A stretch of DNA of 64,000 nt from Streptomyces sp. NBC_01288 (GCF_035982055.1 NZ_CP108427.1:7253001-7317000); one strand, 5' to 3'. Numbered from the stretch's first letter, positions 42,250 through 51,146 are shown. Translations and numbers: made by a program. The notes: a model not told the origin generated them from the letters alone.

Positions 42250-43943
42250 TCGCCCGCCGCGGGCACCGTCAGCCGGGTGAAGTCGCCGGCCTTGGTGAGG
42301 CAGGCGCCGTCGGCACGCAGCCACGGCGAGTACGCGACGCGGACGGTGACCGGCCCCGGCCGGGAGACGCGGACGACGAGATCGGCACTGGTCGTCCGCA
42401 CGACCGTCCCCGGCTCCGACACCAGGGGTACGGCGTCCCGCACCCGGTAGACCCGCCAGTGGGCGTCGTGCCACACCGGCTCCAGCCAGGCGGGGCGCCG
42501 GTAACGGACCAGAGCCGCCTCGTCCTTCGCATAGCCGTCCGGGGTCGCCTCGGGCAGGACGACGAACCCGACGGCCCAGTGGTCCAGCCAGGCCCGGTAG
42601 GTGGCCGCGGAGAAGGTCCCGTCGTAGAAGAGCCGGGCGCGTTCCATGTCGAGCTGCCGGTTCCAGCCCCGGGCGAGATTGATGTGCGGCGCGAGTTCGG
42701 AGGCCTCGCGATGGTCACGGGCCGGCACGGCCTCGACCCGCGTACGACCGGACCCGAGCCCTTCCAGTTCGTGCACGACGGGCTGCGTGTCACTGGCCCA
42801 GGCCGGCACGACGGTCGAGACCTGGAGATCGTCGACGGTCTTCTTCCCCACCCAGGAGACGGAGAAGACGAGGGCGAGGATCACCAGATTGCGCCCCGAG
42901 CAGGAGAGCGCCCCAAAGGGGCGCGGGGAACTGCGCGCCCAGCCCCCACCGGCCCGCGCCGAAGAAACCACCTCTCTCGCGGAACGCATACGCGGTGCAC
43001 CCAAAAGCACCGCCAGCAACACGGCCGGCGCGAACAACTCCGCGAACCGTTCCACATTCGTACCGACCGGCGACGGCACGAGATACGTCACAACAGTCCC
43101 CGCCGCGTACACCGCACCGCTCCACCGAGCCACCCGCCAAGCCCGCGGAGCCAGCGCGGCCACCGCAAGCCCTAACACCACCGGCGGCCAGATCCGACCA
43201 GGCGGCATCAACTGCTCACCGGTGAACGGAAAGAAGACGGTCGTCACGCCGACGACAAGCGCGGGCGGCACCATCAACCCGCCCGCCCGCCGCCAGTCCC
43301 GCACAACAAGAAACGCGGCCCCTACGACGGCCAGGAACAGCCCCGCGACAGGGCTGGCCATGGTGGCAAGGGCGGCGTAAATCGCCGTGAGGACAAGCCG
43401 CCGCTCCCGCGTGAGCTGCACGCACGCGGCGAGCGCGAGGGCGATACCGAGCGCGAAGGTCGTGCGGCCGGAGGCGACGTTGCACCACAGGGCGAGTGAG
43501 CAGAGGAGAGCGGGACCGAGCGGCCGGCGGATACCGGTACGGGTGACGAGGACCGCCGCCAGCCAGGAGGCGGCGAGCCCCGAGAGGACGGTCACCGTCC
43601 GCACACCCACCGCGGCCATCAAGTACGGGGAGATCAGGCTGTAGTTGGCGGTGTGCATCCCGCCGTACCAGAACAGGTTGTACGCCGATCTCCCGTGCTG
43701 CGAAGCGAAGTCGGCCCACGCGTCCTGCGCGGCGAGATCGCCCCCGCCGGTGGCGAGGAACGCCCACCACACGGCATACAGGGGGAGCGTGGGGAGCGTG
43801 GCGAGGAGGGGTAAGCGGTGGCGGGCACGGAAGTTACGGAGGAGTTGGTTCCGCTGCGGGGCCGTGTTCACCGGCCGGACCAGGTTGTGGTGTTCGGCGG
43901 GGAGCATGTGAACGGAGACGCGAAACACCTGGGAAACGTTCAT
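42195..43943 (-). CDS. Polytopic GT-C-like membrane protein carrying an in-frame repeat insert
   Basis: A 582-residue protein. About nine to eleven membrane helices (HRLPLLATLPTLPLYAVWW onward) precede an extracytoplasmic C-terminal domain with a jelly-roll-like end. The architecture resembles membrane glycosyltransferases of the GT-C type, but no catalytic motif is certain. Between two helices the peptide RAGGGWARSSPRPFGAL is encoded by a copy of the dispersed G-rich DNA repeat (42907-42950) that stays in frame. The gene is convergent with the cassette; its C-terminus lies in the 57-bp repeat. Confidence 0.7.
   Translation of the reverse strand: MNVSQVFRVSVHMLPAEHHNLVRPVNTAPQRNQLLRNFRARHRLPLLATLPTLPLYAVWWAFLATGGGDLAAQDAWADFASQHGRSAYNLFWYGGMHTANYSLISPYLMAAVGVRTVTVLSGLAASWLAAVLVTRTGIRRPLGPALLCSLALWCNVASGRTTFALGIALALAACVQLTRERRLVLTAIYAALATMASPVAGLFLAVVGAAFLVVRDWRRAGGLMVPPALVVGVTTVFFPFTGEQLMPPGRIWPPVVLGLAVAALAPRAWRVARWSGAVYAAGTVVTYLVPSPVGTNVERFAELFAPAVLLAVLLGAPRMRSAREVVSSARAGGGWARSSPRPFGALSCSGRNLVILALVFSVSWVGKKTVDDLQVSTVVPAWASDTQPVVHELEGLGSGRTRVEAVPARDHREASELAPHINLARGWNRQLDMERARLFYDGTFSAATYRAWLDHWAVGFVVLPEATPDGYAKDEAALVRYRRPAWLEPVWHDAHWRVYRVRDAVPLVSEPGTVVRTTSADLVVRVSRPGPVTVRVAYSPWLRADGACLTKAGDFTRLTVPAAGEYRISSEYGRPSPAPTRC
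42907..42950 (-). repeat. Dispersed G-rich repeat, copy 7, inside a coding sequence
   Basis: An inverted-orientation copy including the GCGCCCC-AAA-GGGGCGC hairpin, here within the reading frame of the polytopic membrane protein, which it extends by about 15 residues without a stop. Confidence 0.85.
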
Positions 43944-44114
43944 CGGGGGCGGCCGGAGTCACCGGGACGAGTGACTCCGCACGCCTGCCGGTAGACAAAG
44001 GTCTCGCCCGTGCCACTGGTAATCAGCTTGGCGTCGACGTGACGTCCCTGCGTAAGATCACGGCCTTGACCGAGGTGAACACACCTGATTCCGGGGGGAC
44101 TTGTGGGGATTCTG

Positions 44115-44990
44115 ATGCGTGACTCCGTGCCGCGCAGAGCTACGGGCGTGGCGTTCGCCGCCGTACTGCTCGGCGGGGGAGCGGTCGGCTGCGGAGATGA
44201 CTCCGCGGAGGAGGACTCCGCCAAGTTGGCGCCTGCAGCGGCCGTGGCGAAGGTCGCGGAGAACTCCGAGGACATCACCTCGCTCCGCTACCGGGTCACC
44301 GGGACCGTGCCCGAGCGGGGGCGCCTGACGGCCGAGGCGTCCATGAAGACGGAGAAGACGAAAGCGACGGCCATGACCATGAAGATGACCGTGACCGGCG
44401 CGCGTGCGAAGGGCGGGCTGGACATCCGGTTCGTCGACAAGGCGATCTACCTCGGCGGCAGCGACCTCGACCCGGCGATGTCGGGCGGCAAGAACTGGGT
44501 CAGGGCCGAGCCGGCCGTGTGGGGGCGTGGCGCGTCGAACAACAACTCCTATCGCGTGCTGCCCCGTTCGATGGAGGTGAGCCCGGTCGTGCAGTCCACG
44601 TTCCTGGCCGGTTCCAAGGACGTGCGGAGGATCGGTACCGAGACCGTCGACGGCACCAAGGCCATGCACTACCGGGGCACGGTCACCAGCCGCGACCTGC
44701 GCGCGGCCCAGAGCGCCGCCAAGGACAAGGCGACCCGGGACCTCCGCATGGAGCGGGTCGACCAGTTCGTGAATCAGGGTGTCGACGGCGCCCTCACCAT
44801 GGACCTGTGGGTCGACGGCGACGACCACGCCAAGCGCTTCCGGGTGCGGGGCAGGACCATCCCCGCGCGGTACGACACCGACGGCGGGACACTCGACCTG
44901 ACTGTCACCTTCCTCGACCTCAATCCGTCCGTGAGCGTCAAGACCCCGCCCGCCGAGGACACCACGGACACCGCCGAACTCTCCGGCTGA
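44115..44990 (+). CDS. LppX/LprG-type (DUF1396-like) lipoprotein
   Basis: A 291-residue lipoprotein from ATG 44115 (GTGGGGA just upstream; GTG 44103 is an alternative). The signal peptide ends LLGGGAVGC, so the lipidated Cys is near residue 26. The mature domain (LRYRVTGTVPERGRLTAEAS, then DIRFVDKAIYLGG, MDLWVDGDDHAKRFRV) follows the beta-sheet fold of LprG/LppX-like proteins that carry hydrophobic ligands across the periplasm. The ligand is unknown. It is a single gene with no visible operon partner. Confidence 0.78.
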   Translation: MRDSVPRRATGVAFAAVLLGGGAVGCGDDSAEEDSAKLAPAAAVAKVAENSEDITSLRYRVTGTVPERGRLTAEASMKTEKTKATAMTMKMTVTGARAKGGLDIRFVDKAIYLGGSDLDPAMSGGKNWVRAEPAVWGRGASNNNSYRVLPRSMEVSPVVQSTFLAGSKDVRRIGTETVDGTKAMHYRGTVTSRDLRAAQSAAKDKATRDLRMERVDQFVNQGVDGALTMDLWVDGDDHAKRFRVRGRTIPARYDTDGGTLDLTVTFLDLNPSVSVKTPPAEDTTDTAELSG

Positions 44991-45000
44991 CGGCCCGAGT

Positions 45001-45459
45001 TCAGGAGCACTCGAACCACACCGTCTTCCCGCCTCCGGCCGCCCGGGTCACCCCCCACTTGTCCGTCACCGCGTCCAGGATCACGAGCCCGCGCCCGTTC
45101 TCCGACTCGGCGTCGAAGTCGGTGTGCAGGTCCGGGAGTTGGGAGGAGCTGTCGCTCACCTCGACGCGTACGCCGGCCGTCTGGCACAGCAACAGCAGTC
45201 CGCAGCGCCGGTCCGGAACATGCCGTACGACATTGGCGACCAGCTCCGTCATGGCGAGTTCGACGGTGTCGGACAGCTCCGGCATGCCCCACTCCAGGAG
45301 GAACGAGCGGACGATACGGCGGATGTGCCGGGCCGAGTGTTCACCCACGGTGAGGTGCATGACGTACTGCCGGCGGTGGGGAACGGCCAGCATGGCGGGG
45401 GGAATTGGTTCGTTCACACTACGAGACTGGCGCCCCGTCGCTACCCTCGGCAATGGCAT
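45001..45459 (-). CDS. RsbW/anti-sigma-like ATP-binding protein
   Basis: A 152-residue GHKL ATPase-domain protein: ELAMTELVANVVRHV (N box), VSDSSSQLP, ENGRGLVILDAV (G-rich lid) and GGGKTVWFE. It lacks a histidine-phosphotransfer domain, as in anti-sigma or switch kinases of Streptomyces. ATG 45459 is chosen, but GTG 45417 and ATG 45393 are possible; none has a good ribosome site. It is divergent from the XRE-DUF5753/DUF397 pair, a grouping repeated many times in Streptomyces and linked to development and antibiotic production. Confidence 0.82.
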   Translation of the reverse strand: MPLPRVATGRQSRSVNEPIPPAMLAVPHRRQYVMHLTVGEHSARHIRRIVRSFLLEWGMPELSDTVELAMTELVANVVRHVPDRRCGLLLLCQTAGVRVEVSDSSSQLPDLHTDFDAESENGRGLVILDAVTDKWGVTRAAGGGKTVWFECS

Positions 45460-45515
45460 GAATACAACCCGTTTACGGGTGCGCATTGTCGGGAGACGGA
45501 GACAGGGGGCTTCGC

Positions 45516-46382
45516 GTGCACATCGCTACGCTTGATCCAGGGGCGTCGCCGCTGGACTACTACGGCTACGAGTTGCGCCGCTATCGGGAAGCGGCCGGTC
45601 TCACCCAACGCCAGCTCGGCGTCATCATCAACTACACCGGGTCATTGATCGGCCAGATCGAGACGGCCAAGAAGCTCCCCACGCTGGAGTTCAGCAGGCA
45701 GATCGACGCCGCACTCAACACCGGTGGGCTGCTGACCCGGTTGCTCGATCTGGTGCTGCGCAGTCAACTCCCTTCCTGGTTCCGGCAGGTGGCCGAGTTG
45801 CAGGCGCGGGCTGTCGAGATCCTCAGCTTCGAGACGCACATGATCCACGGTCTCCTCCAGACCGAGGCGTACGCGCGTGCCGTGCTCGGTGCGCTGGACC
45901 AGGGCAACCTCGACGACCGCACCGCAGTGCGGCTGGCTCGGCAGAACATCTTCGAGAAGGAGGAGCCGCCCATCTTCTGGGCGATCCTCAGCGAGTCCGC
46001 TCTGTACCAACAGATCGGTGGACCCGAGGCGATGAGGGGGCAACTCGCGCGCCTGTTGGCATATGAGGACAACCCCCGAGTCAACATCCAGATCCTGCCG
46101 TTCGCGGTGGGAGCTCACGCGGGGCTGCAAGGTTCCTTCGACCTCTATCGGTTCGAGAGCGACCCGCCGATCGTCTACACGGAGGGCTATGGCGGCAGCG
46201 GGTATCCAACCGCCAACCCAGCCACCGTCAAGAAGTGCTCGCTCCGTTACGATCATCTCCAGGCTGCCGCTCTCTCCATCAAAGACTCGGCGAAGCTGAT
46301 GCGGCGCGTAATGGAGGAACGTTATGGGGAACAACGCGATGCCGACGGGGACTCAGTGGCGGAAGTCCAGCTACAGCGGTGA
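45516..46382 (+). CDS. XRE-family regulator with DUF5753 (WhiJ-like)
   Basis: A 288-residue regulator. GTG 45516 has AGGGGG 7 nt upstream. An N-terminal HTH_31 domain (LRRYREAAGLTQRQLGVIIN, about 20-75) is followed by DUF5753 (SFETHMIHGLLQTEAYARAV, NIQILPFAVGAHAGLQGSF). WhiJ-like proteins repress developmental genes and are modulated by a small DUF397 partner. The stop is 59 bp inside the DUF397 gene, so the two are translationally linked. Confidence 0.88.
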   Translation: MHIATLDPGASPLDYYGYELRRYREAAGLTQRQLGVIINYTGSLIGQIETAKKLPTLEFSRQIDAALNTGGLLTRLLDLVLRSQLPSWFRQVAELQARAVEILSFETHMIHGLLQTEAYARAVLGALDQGNLDDRTAVRLARQNIFEKEEPPIFWAILSESALYQQIGGPEAMRGQLARLLAYEDNPRVNIQILPFAVGAHAGLQGSFDLYRFESDPPIVYTEGYGGSGYPTANPATVKKCSLRYDHLQAAALSIKDSAKLMRRVMEERYGEQRDADGDSVAEVQLQR

Positions 46383-46557
46383 CGAGGGCGGCAACTGCAT
46401 AGAGATCGCCGAAACCCCCTGCATCACCACCCTGAACACCACCACCCCCACCACTCTCGCCATCCGCGACTCCAAGACCCCGGCGGGACCGATCCTCACC
46501 CTCGGCCCCGCCGCGTTCACGAGCTTCGTCAACTGGTCGGCTACGACGGCTGGTTGA
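46324..46557 (+). CDS. DUF397 protein
   Basis: A 77-residue protein with the DUF397 core WRKSSYSGDEGGNCIEIAET and IRDSKTPAGPILT, ending in a helix. GGAGG is 6 nt before the ATG. It overlaps the WhiJ-like gene by 59 bp in another frame. DUF397 proteins bind and counteract their cognate XRE partner. The Thr-rich middle (TTLNTTTPTT) is slightly longer than usual. Confidence 0.88.
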   Translation: MGNNAMPTGTQWRKSSYSGDEGGNCIEIAETPCITTLNTTTPTTLAIRDSKTPAGPILTLGPAAFTSFVNWSATTAG

Positions 46558-47434
46558 CCTCGAAGTAGTAGTCGTGGTCGAGGTCGGCAAGCAGGCCGAT
46601 CCGGGTCGGGGTCCAGCCGAACCGTTCCCGGGTGACCGTGCTCGTGCCCACCAGGTCGGACGCGTAGAAGTGGCCCAGCCAGCCGAAGTGGGCCCCGGCC
46701 TCCTCGACCGGCACGCTCTTCACCGGTAGGTCCAGCCGCTTGCCGATGACCTCGGCGATCTCCCGTACGGGGACGCCCTCGTCGTCGACCGCGTGCAGGA
46801 CCGTGCCCGCCGAGGCGTTCTCCAGGGCCAGCCGGAACAGCACCGCGGCGTCGTCGCGATGGACGGCGGCCCAGCTGTTCGTGCCGTCTCCGGGGTACGC
46901 GGAGACGCCCTTGGCGCGGGCGATCTCGATCACGCCGGGGACGAAGGCGTGATCCCCCTCGCCGTGCACCTGCGGCAGCCGTATCACCGACGAACGGACG
47001 CCTCGTGCCGCCGCCGTCAGGGCCGTGACCTCGGCGGGGAGGCGGACCAGGTCGGGGCGGGCGGCGGGGTCGGGTACGTCGTCCTCGGTCCGGCCGTGGC
47101 TCATCACGGAGCTGACGACGAGGGGGCGGTCCGAACCCGCGAGGGTCTCCGTGAGCGCCCGCACCGCGCTCAGGTCGATCGCGACGCAGGCGGCGTAGTT
47201 CGAGAAGTCGTGGATGAAACCGGTGTGGATCACACCGTCGGACGCCGACGCGCCCGCGCGCAGGGCGTCGAGGTCCTCCAGCGAACCCCGGTGCACCTCC
47301 GCCCCGGTCGCCGCGAGACGTTCGGCCGACGCGTCGGAACGCGCCAGGCCCAGCACTTGGTGGCCGTTGTCGAGCAGTTCGCGGACGACCGCGCTGCCCA
47401 CGAATCCGGTCGCTCCGGTGACGAAAACACGCAT
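46541..47434 (-). CDS. NAD-dependent epimerase/dehydratase-type SDR
   Basis: A 297-residue extended SDR. ATG 47434 gives the canonical MRVFVTGATGFVGSAVVREL (GxxGxxG). The expected YxxxK is not obvious, and the 3-beta-HSD/epimerase-like VRSSVIRLPQVHGEGDHAFV region follows. Atypical SDRs like this often act as reductases of unknown substrate. The gene is divergent from a LysR regulator, which probably controls it, and its 3' end overlaps the DUF397 gene by 17 bp. Confidence 0.82.
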   Translation of the reverse strand: MRVFVTGATGFVGSAVVRELLDNGHQVLGLARSDASAERLAATGAEVHRGSLEDLDALRAGASASDGVIHTGFIHDFSNYAACVAIDLSAVRALTETLAGSDRPLVVSSVMSHGRTEDDVPDPAARPDLVRLPAEVTALTAAARGVRSSVIRLPQVHGEGDHAFVPGVIEIARAKGVSAYPGDGTNSWAAVHRDDAAVLFRLALENASAGTVLHAVDDEGVPVREIAEVIGKRLDLPVKSVPVEEAGAHFGWLGHFYASDLVGTSTVTRERFGWTPTRIGLLADLDHDYYFEVNQPS

Positions 47435-47589
47435 GACGAAATCACCCTGATCACAGTCGGGTCGGAACATTCGGTGTGCCTTCAGCCTGCGCCCGCCGCA
47501 CCCCGCCCGTCCAAGACCGACTCCGGAAGACGTGATTCATTTCCGGTATCAGCGCAGCTCGCGCGGTTGCGGCGTCGTACAGTCGAGGT

Positions 47590-48489
47590 ATGAGTGACCT
47601 GGATCTGCGCCTCGTGCGCTGCTTCACCGTCGTCGCCGAGGAACTGCACTTCGGGCGGGCGGCGGCCGTGCTCCACCTCGCGCAGCCGTCCCTCAGTCGT
47701 CATGTCCGGCGCCTGGAGAGCGAGTTGGGCGTGCGGCTCTTCGACCGGACCGCGCAGGGCACTCAACTCACCGAAGCGGGGCGGGCGTTCCTGCCCCGGG
47801 CCCAGGCGCTGTTGCGGTCGGCGGCGGAGGCGGTGGCCGTGGTGCGGGAGGTCGGGCAGCCCAGCCGGGGCGTCGTCGGGTTCATGACCGGGCTGATCAT
47901 CACCCCGGCGGTGCGTGCCCTGCGCGCCGGGCACCCGGAGGCCGACGTGCACAGCCGCTTCCTCGGCTGGGGCGAGTTGCCGTCCGCCCTGCTGGAGCAC
48001 CGGGTCGACGTGGTGGTGGGCCGACTCCCGTTCGCCACCGAGGGGTTGAGCGTCAGCGTCCTCTGCGAGGAGCCCCGGATGCTGCTGATGCCGGTCGGCC
48101 ACCGGCTGGCCGGCAAGGAGCGCGTCAGCATCGACGACATCGCCGACGAGCCCGTACCCCGGTTCCCCGACGAGGAGTTCAACGCGTTCTGGCGCGTCGA
48201 CCCCCGCCCGGACGGCCGCCCCGCGCCGGACGGGCCGTTCGTCCGGGAGCTGGAGGACAAGCTCGAAGTCATCGCGGCGGGCGAGGCGGTGGCGATCGTT
48301 CCGGCGGGCGCCGTCAGAAAGGGCCTGCGGCTCGATCTGACGACGGTCCCGATCGACGGCGTGGCCCCGGTCCCGGTCGTGCTGGCCGTCCGTGCGGGCG
48401 AGGAGCGCCGCCCACTCCTCGCGGCCTTCCGCGCCTGCGCCGAGGAGCACCTGCACCCCGACAACTGGCTTGCTACAGCCGCTGAATGA
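47590..48489 (+). CDS. LysR-family transcriptional regulator
   Basis: A 299-residue LTTR: N-terminal wHTH (LRLVRCFTVVAEELHFGRAA, then LAQPSLSRHVRRLESELG) and a C-terminal substrate-binding domain. It is divergent from the SDR gene across 155 bp, the usual arrangement in which a LysR protein activates its neighbour upon binding a co-inducer. The 3' end overlaps the thiolase gene by 17 bp in convergent orientation. Confidence 0.9.
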   Translation: MSDLDLRLVRCFTVVAEELHFGRAAAVLHLAQPSLSRHVRRLESELGVRLFDRTAQGTQLTEAGRAFLPRAQALLRSAAEAVAVVREVGQPSRGVVGFMTGLIITPAVRALRAGHPEADVHSRFLGWGELPSALLEHRVDVVVGRLPFATEGLSVSVLCEEPRMLLMPVGHRLAGKERVSIDDIADEPVPRFPDEEFNAFWRVDPRPDGRPAPDGPFVRELEDKLEVIAAGEAVAIVPAGAVRKGLRLDLTTVPIDGVAPVPVVLAVRAGEERRPLLAAFRACAEEHLHPDNWLATAAE

Positions 48490-49642
48490 TCGTTCCGGTC
48501 GCCAGCGCCCCGCCCGCGCACATCGTGATCAGCGCGAACTCCTTGTCGGAGCGCTCCAGTTCGTGAAGAGCCGTGGTGATCAGCCGCGCGCCCGTCGCCC
48601 CGACCGGATGACCGAGGGCGATCGCACCGCCGTTCACGTTGACCTTCTCCAGGTCCTGGCCGAAGACCTGCGCCCAGCTCAACACCACGGACGCGAACGC
48701 CTCGTTGATCTCGACGATGTCGATGTCCTTGAGCGTCATGCCCGCCTTGCCGAGCACGGCCCGCGTCGCGTCGATCGGCCCGTCGAGGTGGTAGTGCGGG
48801 TCCGATCCAACCAGCGCCTGAGCCACTATCCGCGCCCGGGGCCGCAGCTTCAGCGCCCGCGCCATCCGCTTCGACGCCCACATGATCGCGGACGCCCCGT
48901 CGCTGATCTGCGAGGAATTGCCCGCCGTGTGCACAGCAGTTGGCATGACCGGCTTCAGCCGCGCCAGCGCCTCCATCGAGGTGTCGCGCAGGCCCTCGTC
49001 GCGGTCGACGAGCCGCCACATGCCGTGCCCGGCGCGCTGCTCGTCCTCCGTCGTCGGCACCTGGACGGCGAACGTCTCCTTCTTGAAGCGTTCCTCGGAC
49101 CAGGCGATGGCCGCCCGCTCCTGCGAGATCAGGCCGAGCGAGTCGACGTTCTCGCGGGTCAACTGCCGGTTGCGGGCGATGCGTTCGGCGGCCTCGAACT
49201 GGTTGGGCAGGTCCACGTTCCACTCGTCCGGGAACGGCTTCCCGGGTCCGTGCTTCGACCCCGACCCCAGCGGCACCCGTGACATCGCCTCGACGCCACA
49301 GCTGATCCCGACGTCGATGACGCCCGCCGCGATCATGTTGGCGGTCATGTGCGAGGCCTGCTGCGAGGAGCCGCACTGACAGTCGACCGTCGTGGCCGCC
49401 GTCTCGTACGGCAGCCCCATGGCCAGCCAGGCGTTGCGCGCGGGGTTCATGGACTGTTCGCCGGCATGGGTCACCGTGCCGCCGACGACCTGCTCGACGC
49501 AGTCGGCGTGAATGCCGGTGCGGCCGAGGAGTTCACGGTAGGTCTCGCCCAGGAGATAGGCGGGGTGCAGGTTGGCGAGCGCTCCGCCGCGCCTGCCGAT
49601 GGGGGTGCGTACGGCTTCCACGATGACGGGTTCCGCGACCAT
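48473..49642 (-). CDS. fadA5: Steroid 3-ketoacyl-CoA thiolase (FadA5-like)
   Basis: A 389-residue thiolase: VDCQCGSSQQA with nucleophilic Cys90, NEAFASVV, GHPVGATGAR (His) and CAGGALATG (second Cys) near the end. The CxCGSSQQ variant and the divergent position next to a CYP125-like P450 reproduce the fadA5/cyp125 pair of mycobacteria, where FadA5 thiolyses the cholesterol side chain after beta-oxidation. KstR-like boxes lie in the shared promoter. FadA5 is therefore the best call, although a general acyl-CoA thiolase cannot be excluded. Confidence 0.78.
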   Translation of the reverse strand: MVAEPVIVEAVRTPIGRRGGALANLHPAYLLGETYRELLGRTGIHADCVEQVVGGTVTHAGEQSMNPARNAWLAMGLPYETAATTVDCQCGSSQQASHMTANMIAAGVIDVGISCGVEAMSRVPLGSGSKHGPGKPFPDEWNVDLPNQFEAAERIARNRQLTRENVDSLGLISQERAAIAWSEERFKKETFAVQVPTTEDEQRAGHGMWRLVDRDEGLRDTSMEALARLKPVMPTAVHTAGNSSQISDGASAIMWASKRMARALKLRPRARIVAQALVGSDPHYHLDGPIDATRAVLGKAGMTLKDIDIVEINEAFASVVLSWAQVFGQDLEKVNVNGGAIALGHPVGATGARLITTALHELERSDKEFALITMCAGGALATGTIIQRL

Positions 49643-49701
49643 GGGACACGTCCTCTCCTCGTACACCGCGCGGCGCGGGCGTCCCGGCCACCCGCCACGC
49701 A

Positions 49702-49721
49702 AACTAGTACGCGTTCTAGTT
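49702..49721. promoter_or_regulatory. KstR-like operator in the thiolase/P450 promoter region
   Basis: AACTAGTACGCGTTCTAGTT is a 20-bp palindrome with a single mismatched pair. Its core fits TnnAACnnGTTnnA, the published KstR motif, at all but one fixed position. It lies 60 bp upstream of the thiolase start. Confidence 0.7.
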
Positions 49722-49802
49722 CTGTGTGCAGTCTGCTGACAGGCCGTCCACAACCGCAAGGGTCGTGCAGGGAATTCGACTTGCCGTGCCTCTTGCGACT
49801 TG

Positions 49803-49816
49803 TAGAACCCGTTATT
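49803..49816. promoter_or_regulatory. Second KstR-like box, before the P450 gene
   Basis: TAGAACCCGTTATT matches the KstR consensus at all fixed positions except the last. It is 68 bp upstream of the P450 start. Confidence 0.55.
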
Positions 49817-49839
49817 ACCTTCACGGGCGTCCTACGTTC

Positions 49840-49854
49840 CTGATGGACCGTCAG
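49840..49854. promoter_or_regulatory. Operator-like box shared with the aldehyde dehydrogenase gene
   Basis: CTGATGGACCGTCAG, an imperfect palindrome, ends 29 bp before the P450 ATG. A copy with one difference (CTGATGGATCGTCAG) ends 27 bp before the aldehyde dehydrogenase ATG (59870-59884). Confidence 0.6.
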
Positions 49855-49883
49855 AAGCCATCGGTACTCAGCCGGAGTCACTC

Positions 49884-51119
49884 ATGCCCTGTCCAGCTCT
49901 CCCCGACGGGTTCGACTTCACCGACCCGGACCTGCTCCACCACCGCGTCCCGCTACCGGAGTTCGCCGAACTGCGCGCGGCCGAGCCGGTGCGCTGGATA
50001 CCGCAGCCCCTCAACATCGCCGGGTTCCAGGACGAGGGCTACTGGGCCGTGACCCGGCACGCCGACGTCCGGTACGTCTCCACCCACCCGGAGATCTACT
50101 CCTCGACCGTCAACACGGCGATCATCCGCTTCGGCGAGCACATGACGCGCGACGCGCTCGACGTCCAGCAGCTGATCCTGCTCAACATGGACCCGCCCGA
50201 GCACACCCGCGTCCGCCAGATCGTCCAACGCGGCTTCACACCAAGGGCGATCCGCGCGCTGGAGGAACGCCTGCGCGACCGGGCCCACTCGATCGTGGCG
50301 GGCGCCCGCGCCCACTCCGGCCCCTTCGACTTCGTCACCGAGGTCGCCTGCGAACTGCCCCTCCAGGCCATCGCCGAACTCATCGGCATCCCGCAGGAGG
50401 ACCGCGTCAAGATCTTCGAGTGGTCCAACAAGATGATCGCGTACGACGATCCCGAGTACGCCATCACGGAAGAGGTCGGCGCCGAGTCCGCCGCCGAACT
50501 CATCGCCTACGCCATGGGAATGGCCGCCGAGCGCAAGCGGTGCCCGGCCCACGACATCGTCAGCACCCTGGTCGCCGCCGAGGACGAGGGCAACCTGAAC
50601 TCCGACGAGTTCGGCTTCTTCGTGCTGATGCTCTCGGTCGCCGGGAACGAGACGACCCGCAACGCCATCACCCACGGCATGCACGCGTTCCTCACCCACC
50701 CCGAGCAGTGGGAGCTGTACAAGCGGGAGCGCCCGTCGACCGCCGCCGAGGAGATCGTCCGCTGGGCCACCCCGGTCAACGCCTTCCAGCGCACGGCGAC
50801 CCAAGACACCGAACTCGGCGGCAAGTTGATCAAAAAAGGCGACCGCGTCGGCATCTTCTACGCCTCCGCCAACCACGACCCCGAGGTCTTCGAGAACCCG
50901 GACCAGTTCGACGTCATGCGCGACCCGAACCCGCACCTCGGCTTCGGCGGCGGGGGCCCGCACTACTGCCTCGGCAAGTCCCTCGCGGTCCTGGAGATCG
51001 ACCTGATCTTCAACGCGATCGCGGACGCGATGCCCGACCTGACGCTGACGGGCGACCCGCGCCGGCTGCGCTCGGCATGGATCAACGGGGTCAAAGAGCT
51101 TCAGGTGACCGCCGGTTGA
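49884..51119 (+). CDS. cyp125: Cytochrome P450, CYP125-like
   Basis: A 411-residue P450: I-helix AGNETTRN, K-helix EEIVRW (ExxR) and heme loop FGGGGPHYCLGKSLA. The opening FDFTDPDLLHHRVPLPEFAE and LLNMDPPEHTRVRQIVQRGF are typical of CYP125, which oxidises the terminal methyl of the cholesterol side chain (C26/27). The divergent thiolase and the KstR-like boxes agree. It needs a ferredoxin; the 3Fe-4S ferredoxin at 61375 is a candidate partner. It is followed by a strong terminator shared with terD. Confidence 0.8.
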   Translation: MPCPALPDGFDFTDPDLLHHRVPLPEFAELRAAEPVRWIPQPLNIAGFQDEGYWAVTRHADVRYVSTHPEIYSSTVNTAIIRFGEHMTRDALDVQQLILLNMDPPEHTRVRQIVQRGFTPRAIRALEERLRDRAHSIVAGARAHSGPFDFVTEVACELPLQAIAELIGIPQEDRVKIFEWSNKMIAYDDPEYAITEEVGAESAAELIAYAMGMAAERKRCPAHDIVSTLVAAEDEGNLNSDEFGFFVLMLSVAGNETTRNAITHGMHAFLTHPEQWELYKRERPSTAAEEIVRWATPVNAFQRTATQDTELGGKLIKKGDRVGIFYASANHDPEVFENPDQFDVMRDPNPHLGFGGGGPHYCLGKSLAVLEIDLIFNAIADAMPDLTLTGDPRRLRSAWINGVKELQVTAG

Positions 51120-51146
51120 GGTGACCCCCGGTCGACCTCACAGCTC

